Assembly (NCBI GenBank): GCA_963834425.1
Contig: CAWIBR010000004.1
Span: 78,170-142,169 of the forward strand
DNA from: CAVURS01 sp963834425
Lineage (GTDB): Bacteria; Actinomycetota; Actinomycetes; Actinomycetales; CAVURS01
Length of the DNA: 64,000 nt
Direction: 5' to 3'
Position 1 is the first letter of the stretch. The number at the start of each line of letters is the position of its first letter. Shown one piece after another: positions 24,959 through 35,765 of the stretch. Below the pieces are notes generated by a model that saw only the letters and a list, made by a program, of their open reading frames with translations, was not told where the DNA came from and made no database searches. The position numbers and the translations under genes are program-made.

Positions 24959-26704
24959 ATGGACGCGGCGCAGATCGGCGATGACGTGCGGACCGCCGGA
25001 CCCGATCTGGCAGCCGATGAAGACCGGTCGGCACCCGCTCGCCCGCTCGCGGAGGACAGCATTCCCGATCTCCCTGATCTCCCCGACATCCCTGACATTG
25101 CGGATCTCCCCGATGCCGCGGATGAGCCGCAGACCCTGCTCGAACGCGCCCACCACGTCGCCGACCAGGTCAGGGCCGAGGCGGAGGCCGAAGCCAAGGC
25201 CATGCGACTGCAGGCGGCCCGGGCCCTGGATGAGGCCCGGCGGCGTAACGCGCTCGCCGAGAGCCTGCTGGGCGACGCCCAGGAGGAGGCCAAGGCGCTC
25301 ATCGCGGATGCGGCCGAGCAAGCTCATCTGGTCTCCGAGGCGACCAACCGGTCGGCCCAGGACCTCAGCACCCGGGTTGAGCAGGATGCCCAGCAGATCC
25401 GCGAGCTCGCGCAGCAGGACGCCGACCGCACCCGAGAGTCCGCGCAGACCGAGTACGCCGCGATGCGCGTGCGAGCCGACAAGATCCTCACCGAGGCGAC
25501 CGAGCGGGCCGAGCAGCGGGTCGCCAACGCTGAGCAGGAGGCCGACGCGCAGCTGCTGGTCGCGCGTGAGCAGGCCCGCCAGATCGTGCGGGACGCCGCG
25601 CAGCAGGCCGAGCAGCTCACGTCACAGGCCGAGGCCGACGCCGAGGCCACTGTCGCCGAGGCTCAGGCCCATCTGCGAGAGGCACAGGCGGCGGCGGATG
25701 ACGAGCGCTCGCGTGCAGCCGGGCACGCGGAAGACGTTGTGGCGCAGGCGCGTTCGGATGCCGAGCGCGAGATGGCGACGGCGGCGGAACACGTGCGTTG
25801 GACCACCCAGACGATGGACTCCCTCCTCGCCGCCGCCGAGAGCGAGGCTGCTCGGACCCGAGCCGACAGCCACGCCGAGGCGACCCGCGTGCTGCGCGAG
25901 CGGCGCACCCGGATCCAGACCCTGACCAGCGTGAGCGCCCAGAAGGCCCGCACCCGGTTGGCCGACGCGCAGAAGGCCGCGGCCGCCGCCCGGGCGGAGG
26001 CCGCCCAGGAGCTCGAGCAAGCCCGGATCGACGCTCAAGCCCACCGGGACGAGGCGACCCAGTCGATGGCGACGGCGGCCGAGCTGGCGGAAGAGGAGCG
26101 GACGGCGAAGCTGGCCCGAGCCCAGCGCCGCCTCGACGAGTCCGAGGCCGGCGCCAAGGCCCTCCGGCAGCGCGTGGCCGACGAGGTGGCCACCGCCCAG
26201 AGCCAGGCCCTCGAGCTGCGGCGTACGTCGCGGGACGAGGCGACCCGGCTGGTCGCCGATGCCCGAGCCGAGGCCGACCACCTTCGCAACCAGGCTCGAG
26301 CCATGCTGGAATCGGCGCGCCGCGAGGTCGCCTCCCTGATCGAACGCCGCAAGAGCATCACCTCTGAGCTCGGCCACCTCTCCGGTGTCATCGACGCCCT
26401 CGCGGTTGGCGAGCGCGGTGGCCGCCGGCCCGACCAGAGCGGTGAGCCGGTGGGCGACGAGACGGCGGATGGGGCCACCAGCGAGGCGACTGAGGACGAT
26501 GCCGCCCAGCCCAGCGCAGAAGATGCTGGCGAAGCATTCAAGGCCGAGCCCGAGGGTGCCGACGGTGAGAGCGACGTCGCCCAAATGGAGCAACCGGAGA
26601 GCGACCCCCAGCCCGAGCACCACCAGGAACACCACGACGACAGCGAACAGCTGACCGAAGACGAGCAGCCCGCCGAGGTTGCCGAGATGACGAGGAACTC
26701 ATGA
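24959..26704 (+). CDS. Long alanine/glutamate-rich coiled-coil protein, Scy-like polarity scaffold candidate
   Basis: 581 residues. After an acidic Pro/Asp-rich lead (residues 30-60, with the repeated IPDLPDLPDI type), residues about 60-480 are an almost uninterrupted Ala/Glu/Gln/Arg coiled coil with heptad-like spacing, ending in a ERRKSITSELGHLSGVIDAL segment and an acidic disordered tail. This matches the Scy class of Streptomyces polarisome scaffold in architecture, not by a specific motif. Its stop overlaps the next coiled-coil gene (ATGA). No ribosome site is seen before ATG 24959. Confidence 0.6.
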   Translation: MDAAQIGDDVRTAGPDLAADEDRSAPARPLAEDSIPDLPDLPDIPDIADLPDAADEPQTLLERAHHVADQVRAEAEAEAKAMRLQAARALDEARRRNALAESLLGDAQEEAKALIADAAEQAHLVSEATNRSAQDLSTRVEQDAQQIRELAQQDADRTRESAQTEYAAMRVRADKILTEATERAEQRVANAEQEADAQLLVAREQARQIVRDAAQQAEQLTSQAEADAEATVAEAQAHLREAQAAADDERSRAAGHAEDVVAQARSDAEREMATAAEHVRWTTQTMDSLLAAAESEAARTRADSHAEATRVLRERRTRIQTLTSVSAQKARTRLADAQKAAAAARAEAAQELEQARIDAQAHRDEATQSMATAAELAEEERTAKLARAQRRLDESEAGAKALRQRVADEVATAQSQALELRRTSRDEATRLVADARAEADHLRNQARAMLESARREVASLIERRKSITSELGHLSGVIDALAVGERGGRRPDQSGEPVGDETADGATSEATEDDAAQPSAEDAGEAFKAEPEGADGESDVAQMEQPESDPQPEHHQEHHDDSEQLTEDEQPAEVAEMTRNS

Positions 26705-27843
26705 GCGAAGGCACGTCGTTCCGGACCGTCCTGCGCGGCTACGAGCCCACCGAGGTGGACCGGGCCGTCGCGGACCTCTCGACCACGCTGGAGGCGCACA
26801 AGAACCGCGCCGCCGACCTCGAGGGGCAGATGGCGCAGCTCCGGGCCGACGCCGAGCGCGCCCAGCAGGCCGCCCAGGAAGCCGAGACCAAGCTGCGCGA
26901 GGCCGACGAGGCGCACGCCCAGCAGGCCGCCGAGTGGGCCGACCGTGAGCAGAACGCTGCGTCGGCCGACGCCGGCGAGCCGGCCGAGGCGTCGTACGAG
27001 CACCTGGGCGCCCGGGTCGGGCAGATGCTCGGGCTGGCCCGCGACGAGGCCGCCGACATCCGGCTGCGCGCCGCGACCGACGCCAAGACCTACCGCGAAG
27101 AGGTCGAGACCAGCGCCGCCGCGCAGCGCCAGGACGCCGAGACCTACGCCGCGGACGTCCGCAGCGGCGTCGAGGCCGAGGCCGCCCGCATGCTCGAGGA
27201 GGCCCGCCGCCAGTCGGACGAGATCCTCGACACCGCTGACCGCGACGCGACCGCACGTCGTGAGGAGGCCGAGGCCTATTACGAGCACCAGCGCGCCGCC
27301 GCCGCCCAGGCCGCACTCGACTTCGAGCAGACCCTGGCCGAGCGCCGCGAGCGGGCCGAGCGCGACTTCACGACGCAGACCGCTGCCGCCCAGGCCCAGC
27401 TCAGCCAGCTGCAGGACTCGCTCGCTTCGCAGCGGCGCGACGCCGAGCGCGAGCGCGCCTCCGCCCAGGCCGAGTCCAAGCGGATCGTGGACGAGGCCCA
27501 GCAGCAGTCCGAGCACCTGATCAGCGAGGCTCAGGCCCGCGTGGCCCGGATCCGCTCGGAGTCCGAGCGCGAGCTGGCCGCCGCCAGTGCCCGGCGCGAC
27601 AGCATCAACGCGCAGCTGGCCAACGTGCGGCAGATGCTGGCGACCCTGACCGGATCCTCAGGCGCCGCAGTCGGTTTCGACGACCCGGTCGCGGCTCCGG
27701 CCCAGCCGGCCGCTGAGGATGCCCCGGCCCAGGACGAGCCGGTCCAGGCCGCCGAGTCCCCGTCTGAGCCGGAGTCGGAGTCAGCGACGGACGAGGCGAA
27801 CGACAACGAGGACGCGCAGGACAAGGAGCACGTCCACAGCTGA
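26701..27843 (+). CDS. FilP-like coiled-coil cytoskeletal protein
   Basis: 380 residues. The N-terminus FRTVLRGYEPTEVDRAVADL is the short DivIVA-like motif (RGY-x-x-x-x-VD) found at the start of FilP and related actinobacterial filament proteins; a coiled coil rich in Ala/Glu/Arg follows from about 30 to 305, ending in INAQLANVRQMLATL, then an acidic disordered tail. FilP forms intermediate-filament-like structures near hyphal tips with Scy and DivIVA. The ATGA overlap with the upstream coiled-coil gene supports joint production. Confidence 0.7.
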   Translation: MSEGTSFRTVLRGYEPTEVDRAVADLSTTLEAHKNRAADLEGQMAQLRADAERAQQAAQEAETKLREADEAHAQQAAEWADREQNAASADAGEPAEASYEHLGARVGQMLGLARDEAADIRLRAATDAKTYREEVETSAAAQRQDAETYAADVRSGVEAEAARMLEEARRQSDEILDTADRDATARREEAEAYYEHQRAAAAQAALDFEQTLAERRERAERDFTTQTAAAQAQLSQLQDSLASQRRDAERERASAQAESKRIVDEAQQQSEHLISEAQARVARIRSESERELAAASARRDSINAQLANVRQMLATLTGSSGAAVGFDDPVAAPAQPAAEDAPAQDEPVQAAESPSEPESESATDEANDNEDAQDKEHVHS

Positions 27844-27996
27844 CCGCCCGGCGGCTCTCGGGGCGCAGGTCGAGACAGTCCGTCGGACCTGACAGCAGGG
27901 CACGCCGCGCGAACGACGACGGCCACGCGGCACGGCGCCAACGCATCACGACCAACTGTCTTGGTCGGCCAGGCCGGGCTGTGCCGTCTGTTCGTC

Positions 27997-28500
27997 CTAG
28001 AGGACGCGGAGCATGCGGGTGTTGCCCAAGGTGTTGGGCTTGACCCGGTCGAGGTCCAGGAACTCAGCCACGCCCTCGTCGTACGACCGCAACAGTTGGG
28101 CGTAGACGTCCGGCTCGACGGGAGTGCCCTCGATCACCGAAAAGCCGTGTCCGGCAAAGAAGCTCACCTCGAAGGTCAGGCAGAAGACGCGTTTGACGCC
28201 GAGGTCGCGGGCGCGGTCCAGCAGCGCCTCCAGCAGGACGTGACCGACGCCCTGGCGCCGGTACGCCGGATCAGTGGCCAGCGTCCGGACCTCGGCCAGG
28301 TCCTCCCACAGGACGTGCAGGGCACCGAAACCAACCAGCGCAGAAGTGGATTCGGCCTCGGCGACGAGGAACTGCTGGATCGCCTCGTAGTAGGTCACCG
28401 CGTCCTTGTCCAGCAGCACCCGCTCTCGGGACAACGGCTCGACGAGGGCGCGGATGGCCCGGACGTCGCCGACCGTGGCCGGACGGACGCTGATCTGCAC
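27997..28500 (-). CDS. argA: Amino-acid N-acetyltransferase (short ArgA, N-acetylglutamate synthase)
   Basis: First step of arginine synthesis. 167 residues with the actinobacterial S-NAGS pattern: LLDKDAVTYYEAIQQFLVAE, GFGALHVLWEDLAEVRTLA, the acetyl-CoA loop RRQGVGHVLLEALL, FCLTFEVSFFAGHGF, and the C-terminal signature VAEFLDLDRVKPNTLGNTRM, nearly the same as the mycobacterial Rv2747 type. ATG 28500. Convergent to the FilP-like gene with a 150-bp gap holding no recognisable element. Confidence 0.93.
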   Translation of the reverse strand: MQISVRPATVGDVRAIRALVEPLSRERVLLDKDAVTYYEAIQQFLVAEAESTSALVGFGALHVLWEDLAEVRTLATDPAYRRQGVGHVLLEALLDRARDLGVKRVFCLTFEVSFFAGHGFSVIEGTPVEPDVYAQLLRSYDEGVAEFLDLDRVKPNTLGNTRMLRVL

Positions 28501-28522
28501 CCGCCCATCATCGCGGAACGGG

Positions 28523-29292
28523 TCAGCTGGTCGGAGCCGACCCGCCAGGAGCCGCGATCGCGCTGCCGCTGGTCACGCTGCGAGCGGCTACGGTGCCGTT
28601 GTTGTTGGGCCCGAGGACCAACACCCGCGCACCGGCCTTGAGGTCGCTCGGCGCTCCGGTGTTCGTGAGCCGGATCGCGGTCGAGGACGACAAGGTCACC
28701 TTCACCGTCGATCCGGCCGCCGTGCGCACCGTCATGGTGTCGCCGTCGACGCTGACGATGGTCCCGGCGGTCGCGGCGCCGAAGCCGCCGGCGAACGCGC
28801 CGGGTCCCTGCTGGTTCTGCTGCTGGCCCGTCCCGCTCTCCTGGCCCGGCTGGCCCTGTTGGTTGCGCCGACCCGGCTGGCCGGGCTGGCCCTGCTGGCC
28901 GCGGCTGGGCCTGCTGCCCGTCCGGGCCGCGCTGACCCGGCCCGAAGCCGCCGTGCCGTCCGAACGGCACCTGCTTCGAGTCGCTCTGGCCGGCGTGCAC
29001 CACGAGGGCACCCGCACCAAAACCCACCAACAACAGAAGGAGGGCGAACCCTCCGACCGCCAACGGGGCCAGGCCGCCCAGCCAGCCGTGGAAGCGCTCG
29101 GTCCGCGACCGAGTGGGCCCACTCGGGGCTGCCGCGGCAACCGGTGCCCACACCGCCGACTCCGGGGCCGGGGTGACTGCGACCGGCTCAGTCTGGGCCG
29201 GCTCAGTCTGGGCCGGCTCATCGGGGGGCTGCGACCGGCTCGGTCTGGGCCGGCTGCTCGTCGCCGGACGACGGTGTCTCGGGCGTACTCAT
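28523..29292 (-). CDS. Membrane-anchored DUF5666-like protein, two frameshifts
   Basis: About 255 residues after repair. Order: acidic Pro/Thr/Gln-rich cytoplasmic lead (MSTPETPSSGDEQPAQTEPV), one membrane helix (LAPLAVGGFALLLLLVGFGA), Gly/Gln/Pro-rich linker (GQQGQPGQPGRR, QQQNQQGPG) and a C-terminal DUF5666-like beta domain (GTIVSVDGDTMTVRTAAGS ... VLVLGPNNNGTVAARSV). Frame breaks are at the G6 run 29223-29228 (one base too many) and near 28900-28925 in the repetitive linker. Diverges from the exporter operon and shares its domain with the lipoprotein at 32958. Confidence 0.7.
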
Positions 29293-29603
29293 CTCGGGCT
29301 CCTTCTCGCACCCGCCTCGCGCGGGGACTTCCTAGGGATATTCACAGCGGCTGCAGCAGAACTGTTCAGGACCTGTCGATGGGCTATGAGCCCGCTCTGG
29401 CCAGGATGACGGGCCGACCCCTGGTCGCGGGGGCGTTCGGCTCGGCTCACAGCCGGCTCCTAGGAAGAGCCCACCCACTATCCAGGCCACCCGAACATCA
29501 TCAGTTCTCGGCGCTCCAGCGCTCCATGGCTTTCCACGGCGCTCGATGGCGCTCGATGGCGCTCGATGGCGCTCCCATGGGTGGACCGACCGAGAGGTGA
29601 ACG
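29293..29603. other. Intergenic region between divergent DUF5666 and HlyD genes
   Basis: 311 bp without a credible gene. It should hold the promoters of the exporter operon and of the divergent DUF5666 gene. The only distinct structure is the 10-bp tandem repeat listed separately at 29541-29570; no convincing -35/-10 pair was found. Confidence 0.5.
29541..29570. repeat. Three perfect 10-bp tandem repeats, flanked by degenerate copies
   Basis: GCTCGATGGC is present three times in a row, with degenerate copies on the left (GCTCCATGGC at about 29521-29530) and right (GCTCCCATGG at 29571-29580). The 10-bp period is close to one helical turn, so bound protein would stack on one DNA face. It ends 33 bp before the HlyD ATG. 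Confidence 0.85.
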
Positions 29604-30908
29604 ATGGCGGGGCGGTTGCGAATGCCGCGGGTCCGGGGTCGGCGCCAGTGGGCGGTCCTGGTCGCGCTCGTGGTCCTGATCTGTGCCGGCGGCGGCGTCG
29701 CGTGGGCGGCAACCAGGGGCAAGTCGACGTCCACGCACGACCACGACGACCGCCACCGTGTCCTCCTCCACCGTCAGCCAGAGCGTCACGACAACCGGGA
29801 CGATCGAACCGGCCCACGAGGCCGACCTGTCCTTCGCGGTCAGCGGCACGGTCACCTCGGTCCCCGTGTCGGTGGGCCAGAAGGTGACCAAGGGTCAGGT
29901 CCTGGCTCGCGTCGGCACCACCGACCTGAAATCAGCAGTGACCCTGGCCGAAGCCAACCTCACGGCGGCCGAGGACTCGCTCAGCTCGGCGGAGTCGGGC
30001 TCATCGTCGGCTCAGGTCGCGTCGGCGCAGGCCCAGGTCGCCGAGGCCAAGAGCAACCTGAGCGCCGCGAAGACCGACCTGGCCGACGGAGCGCTGCGCT
30101 CGACGATCACCGGCACCGTTGCCTCGGTCGGCGTCAACGTCGGCGACTCGGTCGGATCCGGCAGCTCCTCTGGCTCCGGGTCATCGGGCGGGAGCGGCTC
30201 CGGCGGCTCCAGCAACGGCGCGAACTCCTCCAACAGCTCGGGCAGTAGCGGCAGCTCCAGCAGCTCCGATGACATCGTCGTCATCTCCACCTCGTCCTGG
30301 GTCGTCGATGCGACCGTCGGCAGCGCCGACCTGGCCTCCATCAAGAAGGGCCTGCAGGCCCAGATCACTCCAACCGGCGCCACGGCAAGGGTTTTCGGGA
30401 CGGTCGACTCCGTGGGCATCGTCGCGTCGAGCGACTCGAGCTCGTCCAGCGCCACCTTCCCGGTGGTCGTAGCCGTCACCGGCAGCCCGAGCGGGATGTA
30501 CGCCGGGGCCTCGGCCAACGTCACCATCATCGTCAAGCAGGTCACCGGCGTCCTGACCGTGCCGACCGCCGCCCTGCACTCCACCGGCGGCAAGACGTTC
30601 GTCTACGTCATGAACGGGAGCAAGCAGGTCCAGACCTTCGTGACCGTCGGTACGACGTACGGACCGAGCACCCAGGTCACCGCGGGGCTGAAGTCCGGCG
30701 ACAAGGTCGCGGTCACCCGCACGACCAGCACGGGGGCCAGGAACGGCACCGGCACGCGCACCGGCGGAGGGTTCGGTGGCGGCGGTTTTGGTGGTGGAGC
30801 TGGTGGCGGTGGGTTCGGCGGAGGGGCCGGTGGCGGTGGCTTCGGTGGAGGGACCGGAGGCACCGGCACCGGCCGGGCCGGCGGCGGCACCGGTGGCGGA
30901 GGCAACGG

Positions 30909-30912
<4 letters not shown>
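29604..30912 (+). CDS. HlyD/MacA-type efflux periplasmic adaptor, one frameshift
   Basis: About 435 residues: signal anchor at 15-35 (QWAVLVALVVLICAGGGVAWA), lipoyl-like half domain (EADLSFAVSGTVTSVPVSVGQKVTKGQVLA), a short helical hairpin (VTLAEANLTAAEDSLSSAES), Ser/Gly-rich linker, and beta-barrel and membrane-proximal parts ending VPTAALHSTGGKTFVYVM. The C-terminus is a Gly/Phe repeat (GGGFGGGGFGGGAGGG). The frame breaks at about 29735-29740; removing one base joins the anchor to the adaptor domain. Its stop overlaps the ABC ATPase as GTGA. It likely links the MacB-like pump to the cell surface or to a substrate. Confidence 0.88.
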
Positions 30913-31675
<763 letters not shown>

Positions 31676-31679
<4 letters not shown>

Positions 31680-32908
31680 ACTGGAGCGAGACTGCGCGCA
31701 CCGCGCTGGACGCGATCCGGGCCCGGCGGATGCGTTCTGCGTTGACCATGCTGGGCATCCTGATCGGGATCGCCGCGGTGATGCTGACCGTCGGGCTGGG
31801 CCAGGGCGCCTCGGCTCAGGTGAAGGCGCAGATCAGCTCGCTCGGCAGCAACCTGCTGATCGTCTCCCCGGGCTCGTCGACGACGACCGGAGGCATCCGA
31901 GGCGGCCGGGGCTCAGCTTCCACGCTGACGACCCGTGATGCCGTGGCGTTGTCCGACCACACCACGGCGCCGGATATCGCTGCGGTGGCGCCGGTTTCGA
32001 CGACCGAGGCGTCCCTGGTCAACGGCAGCACCAACTGGACGACCAGCGTCGTCGGCACCACGCCGTCGTGGCTCGGCGTACGCGCCCGCACGGTGGCGGA
32101 GGGGCGGTTCTTCACCCAGGCCGAGCTCGACAGCGGCTCGCCGGTGGTGGTGCTCGGCTCGACCACCGCCTCGGAACTCTTCACCTTCGGCAGTCCGATC
32201 GGTCAGTCGGTGACCATCAACGGGTCGACGTTCACGGTGATCGGCGTGCTGAACACCGTTGGGGCGTCGACGACTTCGGACGAGGACGACCAGGCAGTGA
32301 TGCCGCAGACAGCGTTCATCAGCCGCGTCTCCACGAGCTCTACGCCCAACTCTCTGTCCACGATCTACCTCGAGGCGAGTTCGCAGGGCACGTTGTCCGC
32401 GGCGTACCAAGAGGCCAACGCGACGCTCTCGGCGACCCACGGGATCACGGCGACATCGACCGCCGACTTCACCATCAACAGCCAGCAGTCGTTGCTGGCG
32501 ACGGTGTCCTCGACGAGCAAGACGTTGACGGTGCTGCTGGGTGGGATCGCCGCGGTCTCGTTGCTGGTCGGCGGGATCGGCGTCATGAACATCATGTTGG
32601 TCTCGGTGACCGAGCGGATCCGGGAGATCGGCCTGCGCAAGGCGCTGGGTGCGACGCCGCGGGTGATCCGGCGCCAGTTCCTCGTCGAGGCGAGCATGCT
32701 CGGCTTTGCCGGCGGGCTGGCCGGTCTGGCCATCGGAGCCATCGGCTCCCGCGCCCTGGAGCACTTCATCAGCCAGCCGGTCACCATCTCCGGCACCGCC
32801 GCGCTGGGCGCACTCGTCGTAGCGCTGGTCATCGGCATCGCGGCCGGCGTCTACCCGGCTGGGCGAGCCGCCCGGCTGGCCCCCATCGAAGCCCTGCGAT
32901 CCGAATGA
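31676..32908 (+). CDS. MacB-type ABC transporter permease
   Basis: 410 residues, start GTG 31676 overlapping the ATPase stop. One N-terminal membrane helix (SALTMLGILIGIAAVMLTVG), a large extracellular MacB_PCD domain rich in Ser/Thr (about 45-280), then three C-terminal helices: VLLGGIAAVSLLVGGIGVMN, FAGGLAGLAIGAIG and LGALVVALVIGIAAGVYPAG, with the coupling motif REIGLRKALGATPR. MacB-type pumps use mechanotransmission to move periplasmic substrates. In this Gram-positive context the adaptor proteins replace the outer-membrane partner. Confidence 0.95.
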
Positions 32909-32957
32909 GCGCACGTCCGTCCACCCATCTATCGATCTCGAATATCTGGAGCAGTCC

Positions 32958-33917
32958 ATGAACGCCGCCCGATCCCTGCGCCCGTACGCCGTTGCCGTGC
33001 CGGTCGTCCTCGCCACGCTCCTCCTCGGTGCCTGCGGCGGGTCGAGCGGCGGCAGTTCGGCCGGCGGCAGCGCACCGACGGGAGCGCCCACGGCTCGGGG
33101 CGCGTCGGGCCAGGGCGGCAACCGACAGCCGGGGGTCTTCGGTCTCGTGGCCCAAATCAGCGGCAAGACCCTGCAGGTGCAGTCGACCGACACCCAGACG
33201 GCCGTCACCTACACGGCATCGACCCGGTTCACCGCGACCGAGGCGACGACCAAGAGCGACGTCAAGGTCGGCAGCTGTGTCGTCGTCCGGACCGCCGGCG
33301 CCGGCGGAGCCGGCGGGACAGGCACGCCGGGCGCCACGCCTACCGCGCGGCCGACCCAGAGCACCCAGGTCGACGCCGGTACGGTGACGATCACCGCGCC
33401 GGTCAACGGGCAGTGTGGGATCGCCGGTGCATTCGGCGGCGGCGGTGGGTTCGGTGGCGGCGGGGTGCGCGCGTCGGGCTCCAACGGGGGCGGCACGTTC
33501 AACGGTGGCGGTCAGGGCGGCGGGAGCGGGCAGCCCGGCGGCCAGCCCAGCGGTGCCCCCACCGGGGGACGTGGCGGCTTCGGCGGCGGCTTCGGCGCGA
33601 TGACGTTCGGCAAGGTCACAGCGGTGTCCGGCTCGGGCTTCACGGTCGCAGCTGACACGTTCACCGGCCGGCCGGCCGGTGGTGGCTCCGCACCCGCGAC
33701 GCCGAGCGGCACACCGACCTTCACCACCCATCCGGTGACTGTCACGACCTCCTCGGCCACGACCTACACGACGACCAAGGCGGCCACGTCCAGCTCCGTC
33801 GCCGTTGGCAAGTGCGTCTCGGCCCGGGGCGCGACCGACAACACCGGCGCGGTGACGGCGACGTCGATCGCGGTGACGCCAGCCGTCAACGGTGCCTGCT
33901 CGCTGAGAGGGGCATGA
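32958..33917 (+). CDS. Secreted lipoprotein with two DUF5666-like domains
   Basis: 319 residues. The signal peptide ends in the lipobox LLGACGG, so it should be lipid-anchored outside the membrane. Two similar beta domains (GLVAQISGKTLQVQSTDTQ ... KVGSCVVVR and GKVTAVSGSGFTVAADTFTG ... SVAVGKCVSARG) are separated by a Gly-rich linker (GGGGGFGGGGVRAS and GGRGGFGGGFG). Each domain ends in a conserved C-x-V pattern that may form a disulfide with the later VNGxC. Stop overlaps the next adaptor gene (ATGA). Accessory role in the MacB-like system is inferred from position only. Confidence 0.75.
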   Translation: MNAARSLRPYAVAVPVVLATLLLGACGGSSGGSSAGGSAPTGAPTARGASGQGGNRQPGVFGLVAQISGKTLQVQSTDTQTAVTYTASTRFTATEATTKSDVKVGSCVVVRTAGAGGAGGTGTPGATPTARPTQSTQVDAGTVTITAPVNGQCGIAGAFGGGGGFGGGGVRASGSNGGGTFNGGGQGGGSGQPGGQPSGAPTGGRGGFGGGFGAMTFGKVTAVSGSGFTVAADTFTGRPAGGGSAPATPSGTPTFTTHPVTVTTSSATTYTTTKAATSSSVAVGKCVSARGATDNTGAVTATSIAVTPAVNGACSLRGA

Positions 33918-35745
33918 TGGCGAAAAAGACTGCCCGCAAACGGGTTTGGCTGCGCCGCGGGATACCTGCGCTGGTTGTCGTGCTGGTCGTCGGCGGCCTC
34001 TTCGGCAGCCGAGCCTTCGCCAGCAGCGGTGACTCCCCGTCGTACCGTCTCGGGACGGTGACCACCGGGTCGGTCGAGCAGACCCTGACGCTGAACGGCA
34101 CGGCCCAGAAGGTCAACCAGGCCACCTCGTCGTTCAAGACCGCCGGCACCGTCAAGACCGTGCCCGTCGCCGTCGGTGACACGGTCTCGGCCGGGCAGGT
34201 CGTGGCCACCCTGGATCCGACGGCGTTGGAGCGGGCGGTCATCTCGGCCAAGGCCACGCTGGCCCAGGCCGAAGCGACGCTGGACAACGACGAGAACGGT
34301 ACGTCGAGCTCGGGCTCCAGCGGTCCAACGGGTCCAACGGCACCACTGGATCGACCGTCGCCGACGACACGTTCACGACCACGTCGTCCGAGGTCTTCGC
34401 CGATCGAGACGGCCTACGTGACGTTTACGGCCCACCCCACGACGCCGACGACGCCCGCCGCCGCGGCCGCAGCCGTTGCGGCGGCGCAGAAGCAGGTCAT
34501 CGCCGACGAGACGGCGGCCTCGGGTGGCGTCAAGACGTTGGCCGACGACACCGCCGACCAGGCCAAGAAGTGCGCCGGCTACCTCACGTCGACCAGCACG
34601 CCCACGTCCACCTACACGCTGGACGACTGCCTCACCGCCGTCCAGAAGACGGACAGCGACCAGGCAGCCGCCGCCACGGCCGCTCAGACCGCGTTGACCA
34701 ACCTGCCCCACGACGAGCAGACACTGGCGACGGCCTTGGCCACCCAAGCCAAGATCGCCGCCTCGACCGGCTCCGGCCACTCGACGGGCTCCGGTTCGGG
34801 CTCGGGGTCGGGCTCGGGCTCCGGGTCGGCGTCCGGGGTCGTCGTCCGGGTACAGCGGTTCGTCCGGACACAGCGGTTCGTCCGGGGGCACCGGGGGTCC
34901 GGCAGCTCGAGCGGCTCCGGGAGCTCCGGCGGCTCGGGCAACTCCGACTTCACCGCGCAGCGAGTGGCCTCGGACAAGGTCGCCGTACAGAGTGCGCAGT
35001 CCGCGCTGGCGACCGCACAGAACAACCTGGACGACGCGACGTTGACCGCGCCCATCGACGGCACTGTCGCCGCGCTGAGCTTCGTGCCGGGCACGTCGAG
35101 CAGCTCCGAGAGCATCACCATCGTGGGCGCCGGGGCGGTCGACGTGACCGTCGACGTGCCGCTCGCATCCCTGCCGAAGGTCAAGGTCGGCCAGGCCGCC
35201 ATCGTCACAGCTGCCGGCTCCTCGACCCCGATGGCGGCCACAGTTCGCTCGATCAGCCTGCTGCCCGCTTCGAGTACGACGACCTCCGTGAGCTACCCGG
35301 TCGTCGTCCGGGTTGCGGCTCCGACACCGTCGCTGGCCAGCGGCTCCACCGCGACGGCGACGATCACCCTGGCCTCGGTGACGCACGTCGTCGTCGTACC
35401 GAACTCGGCGCTGACCACGCTGGTGAGCGGCACCGGGTTCGTCCAGACGGTCAAGGATGGCAAGGTCACCCGGACGCTGGTCCGCACGGGGGCCGTGGGC
35501 GCGACGACCACGCAGGTCCTGTCCGGCCTGACCGCCGGCCAGCAGGTCGTGATCGCCGATCTGTCCGAGCCGCTGCCGACCACGACCACGACCGAACCGG
35601 TTCGGCGCCCGGACGGGCACCGGCGGGCTCACGACCAGCCTGGGCGGCGCGGGCGGCGGGTTCGCCGGGGGCGGCGGGTTCGCCCGGAGGCTGGCGGCGT
35701 TCGCCGGAGGCCGGTCGGGCTTCGCGCCCCGGAGGCTGGCATGAG
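33914..35745 (+). CDS. Second HlyD/MacA-type adaptor, frame-shifted in low-complexity parts
   Basis: About 610 residues, start ATG 33914 overlapping the lipoprotein stop. Basic N-terminus, signal anchor (GIPALVVVLVVGGLFGSRAF), lipoyl half motif (FKTAGTVKTVPVAVGDTVSAGQ), helical hairpin (RAVISAKATLAQAEATLDND) interrupted by a 200-residue Ser/Gly/Thr-rich insert, second lipoyl half (NLDDATLTAPIDGTVAALSF) and barrel domain. Frame leaves and returns at about 34320-34400 and 34840-34900, and shifts finally at about 35600 into a Gly-rich tail (GGAGGGFAGGGGFARR) that ends at 35743-35745. Shifts lie in repetitive DNA and are likely sequencing errors. Same export system as the first adaptor. Confidence 0.82.
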
Positions 35746-35765
35746 CACCAGGGGTACGACGCGGG

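Noticed and set aside
34770..34950. Dense GGCTCGGG / GGTTCGTCCGG repeats as a CRISPR or satellite array
   Set aside because: They are short codon repeats of a Ser/Gly-rich protein segment without spacer structure.
33914..35745. Programmed ribosomal frameshifting in the second adaptor
   Set aside because: No slippery heptamer with downstream structure was seen, and similar shifts occur in unrelated genes, which points to sequencing error.
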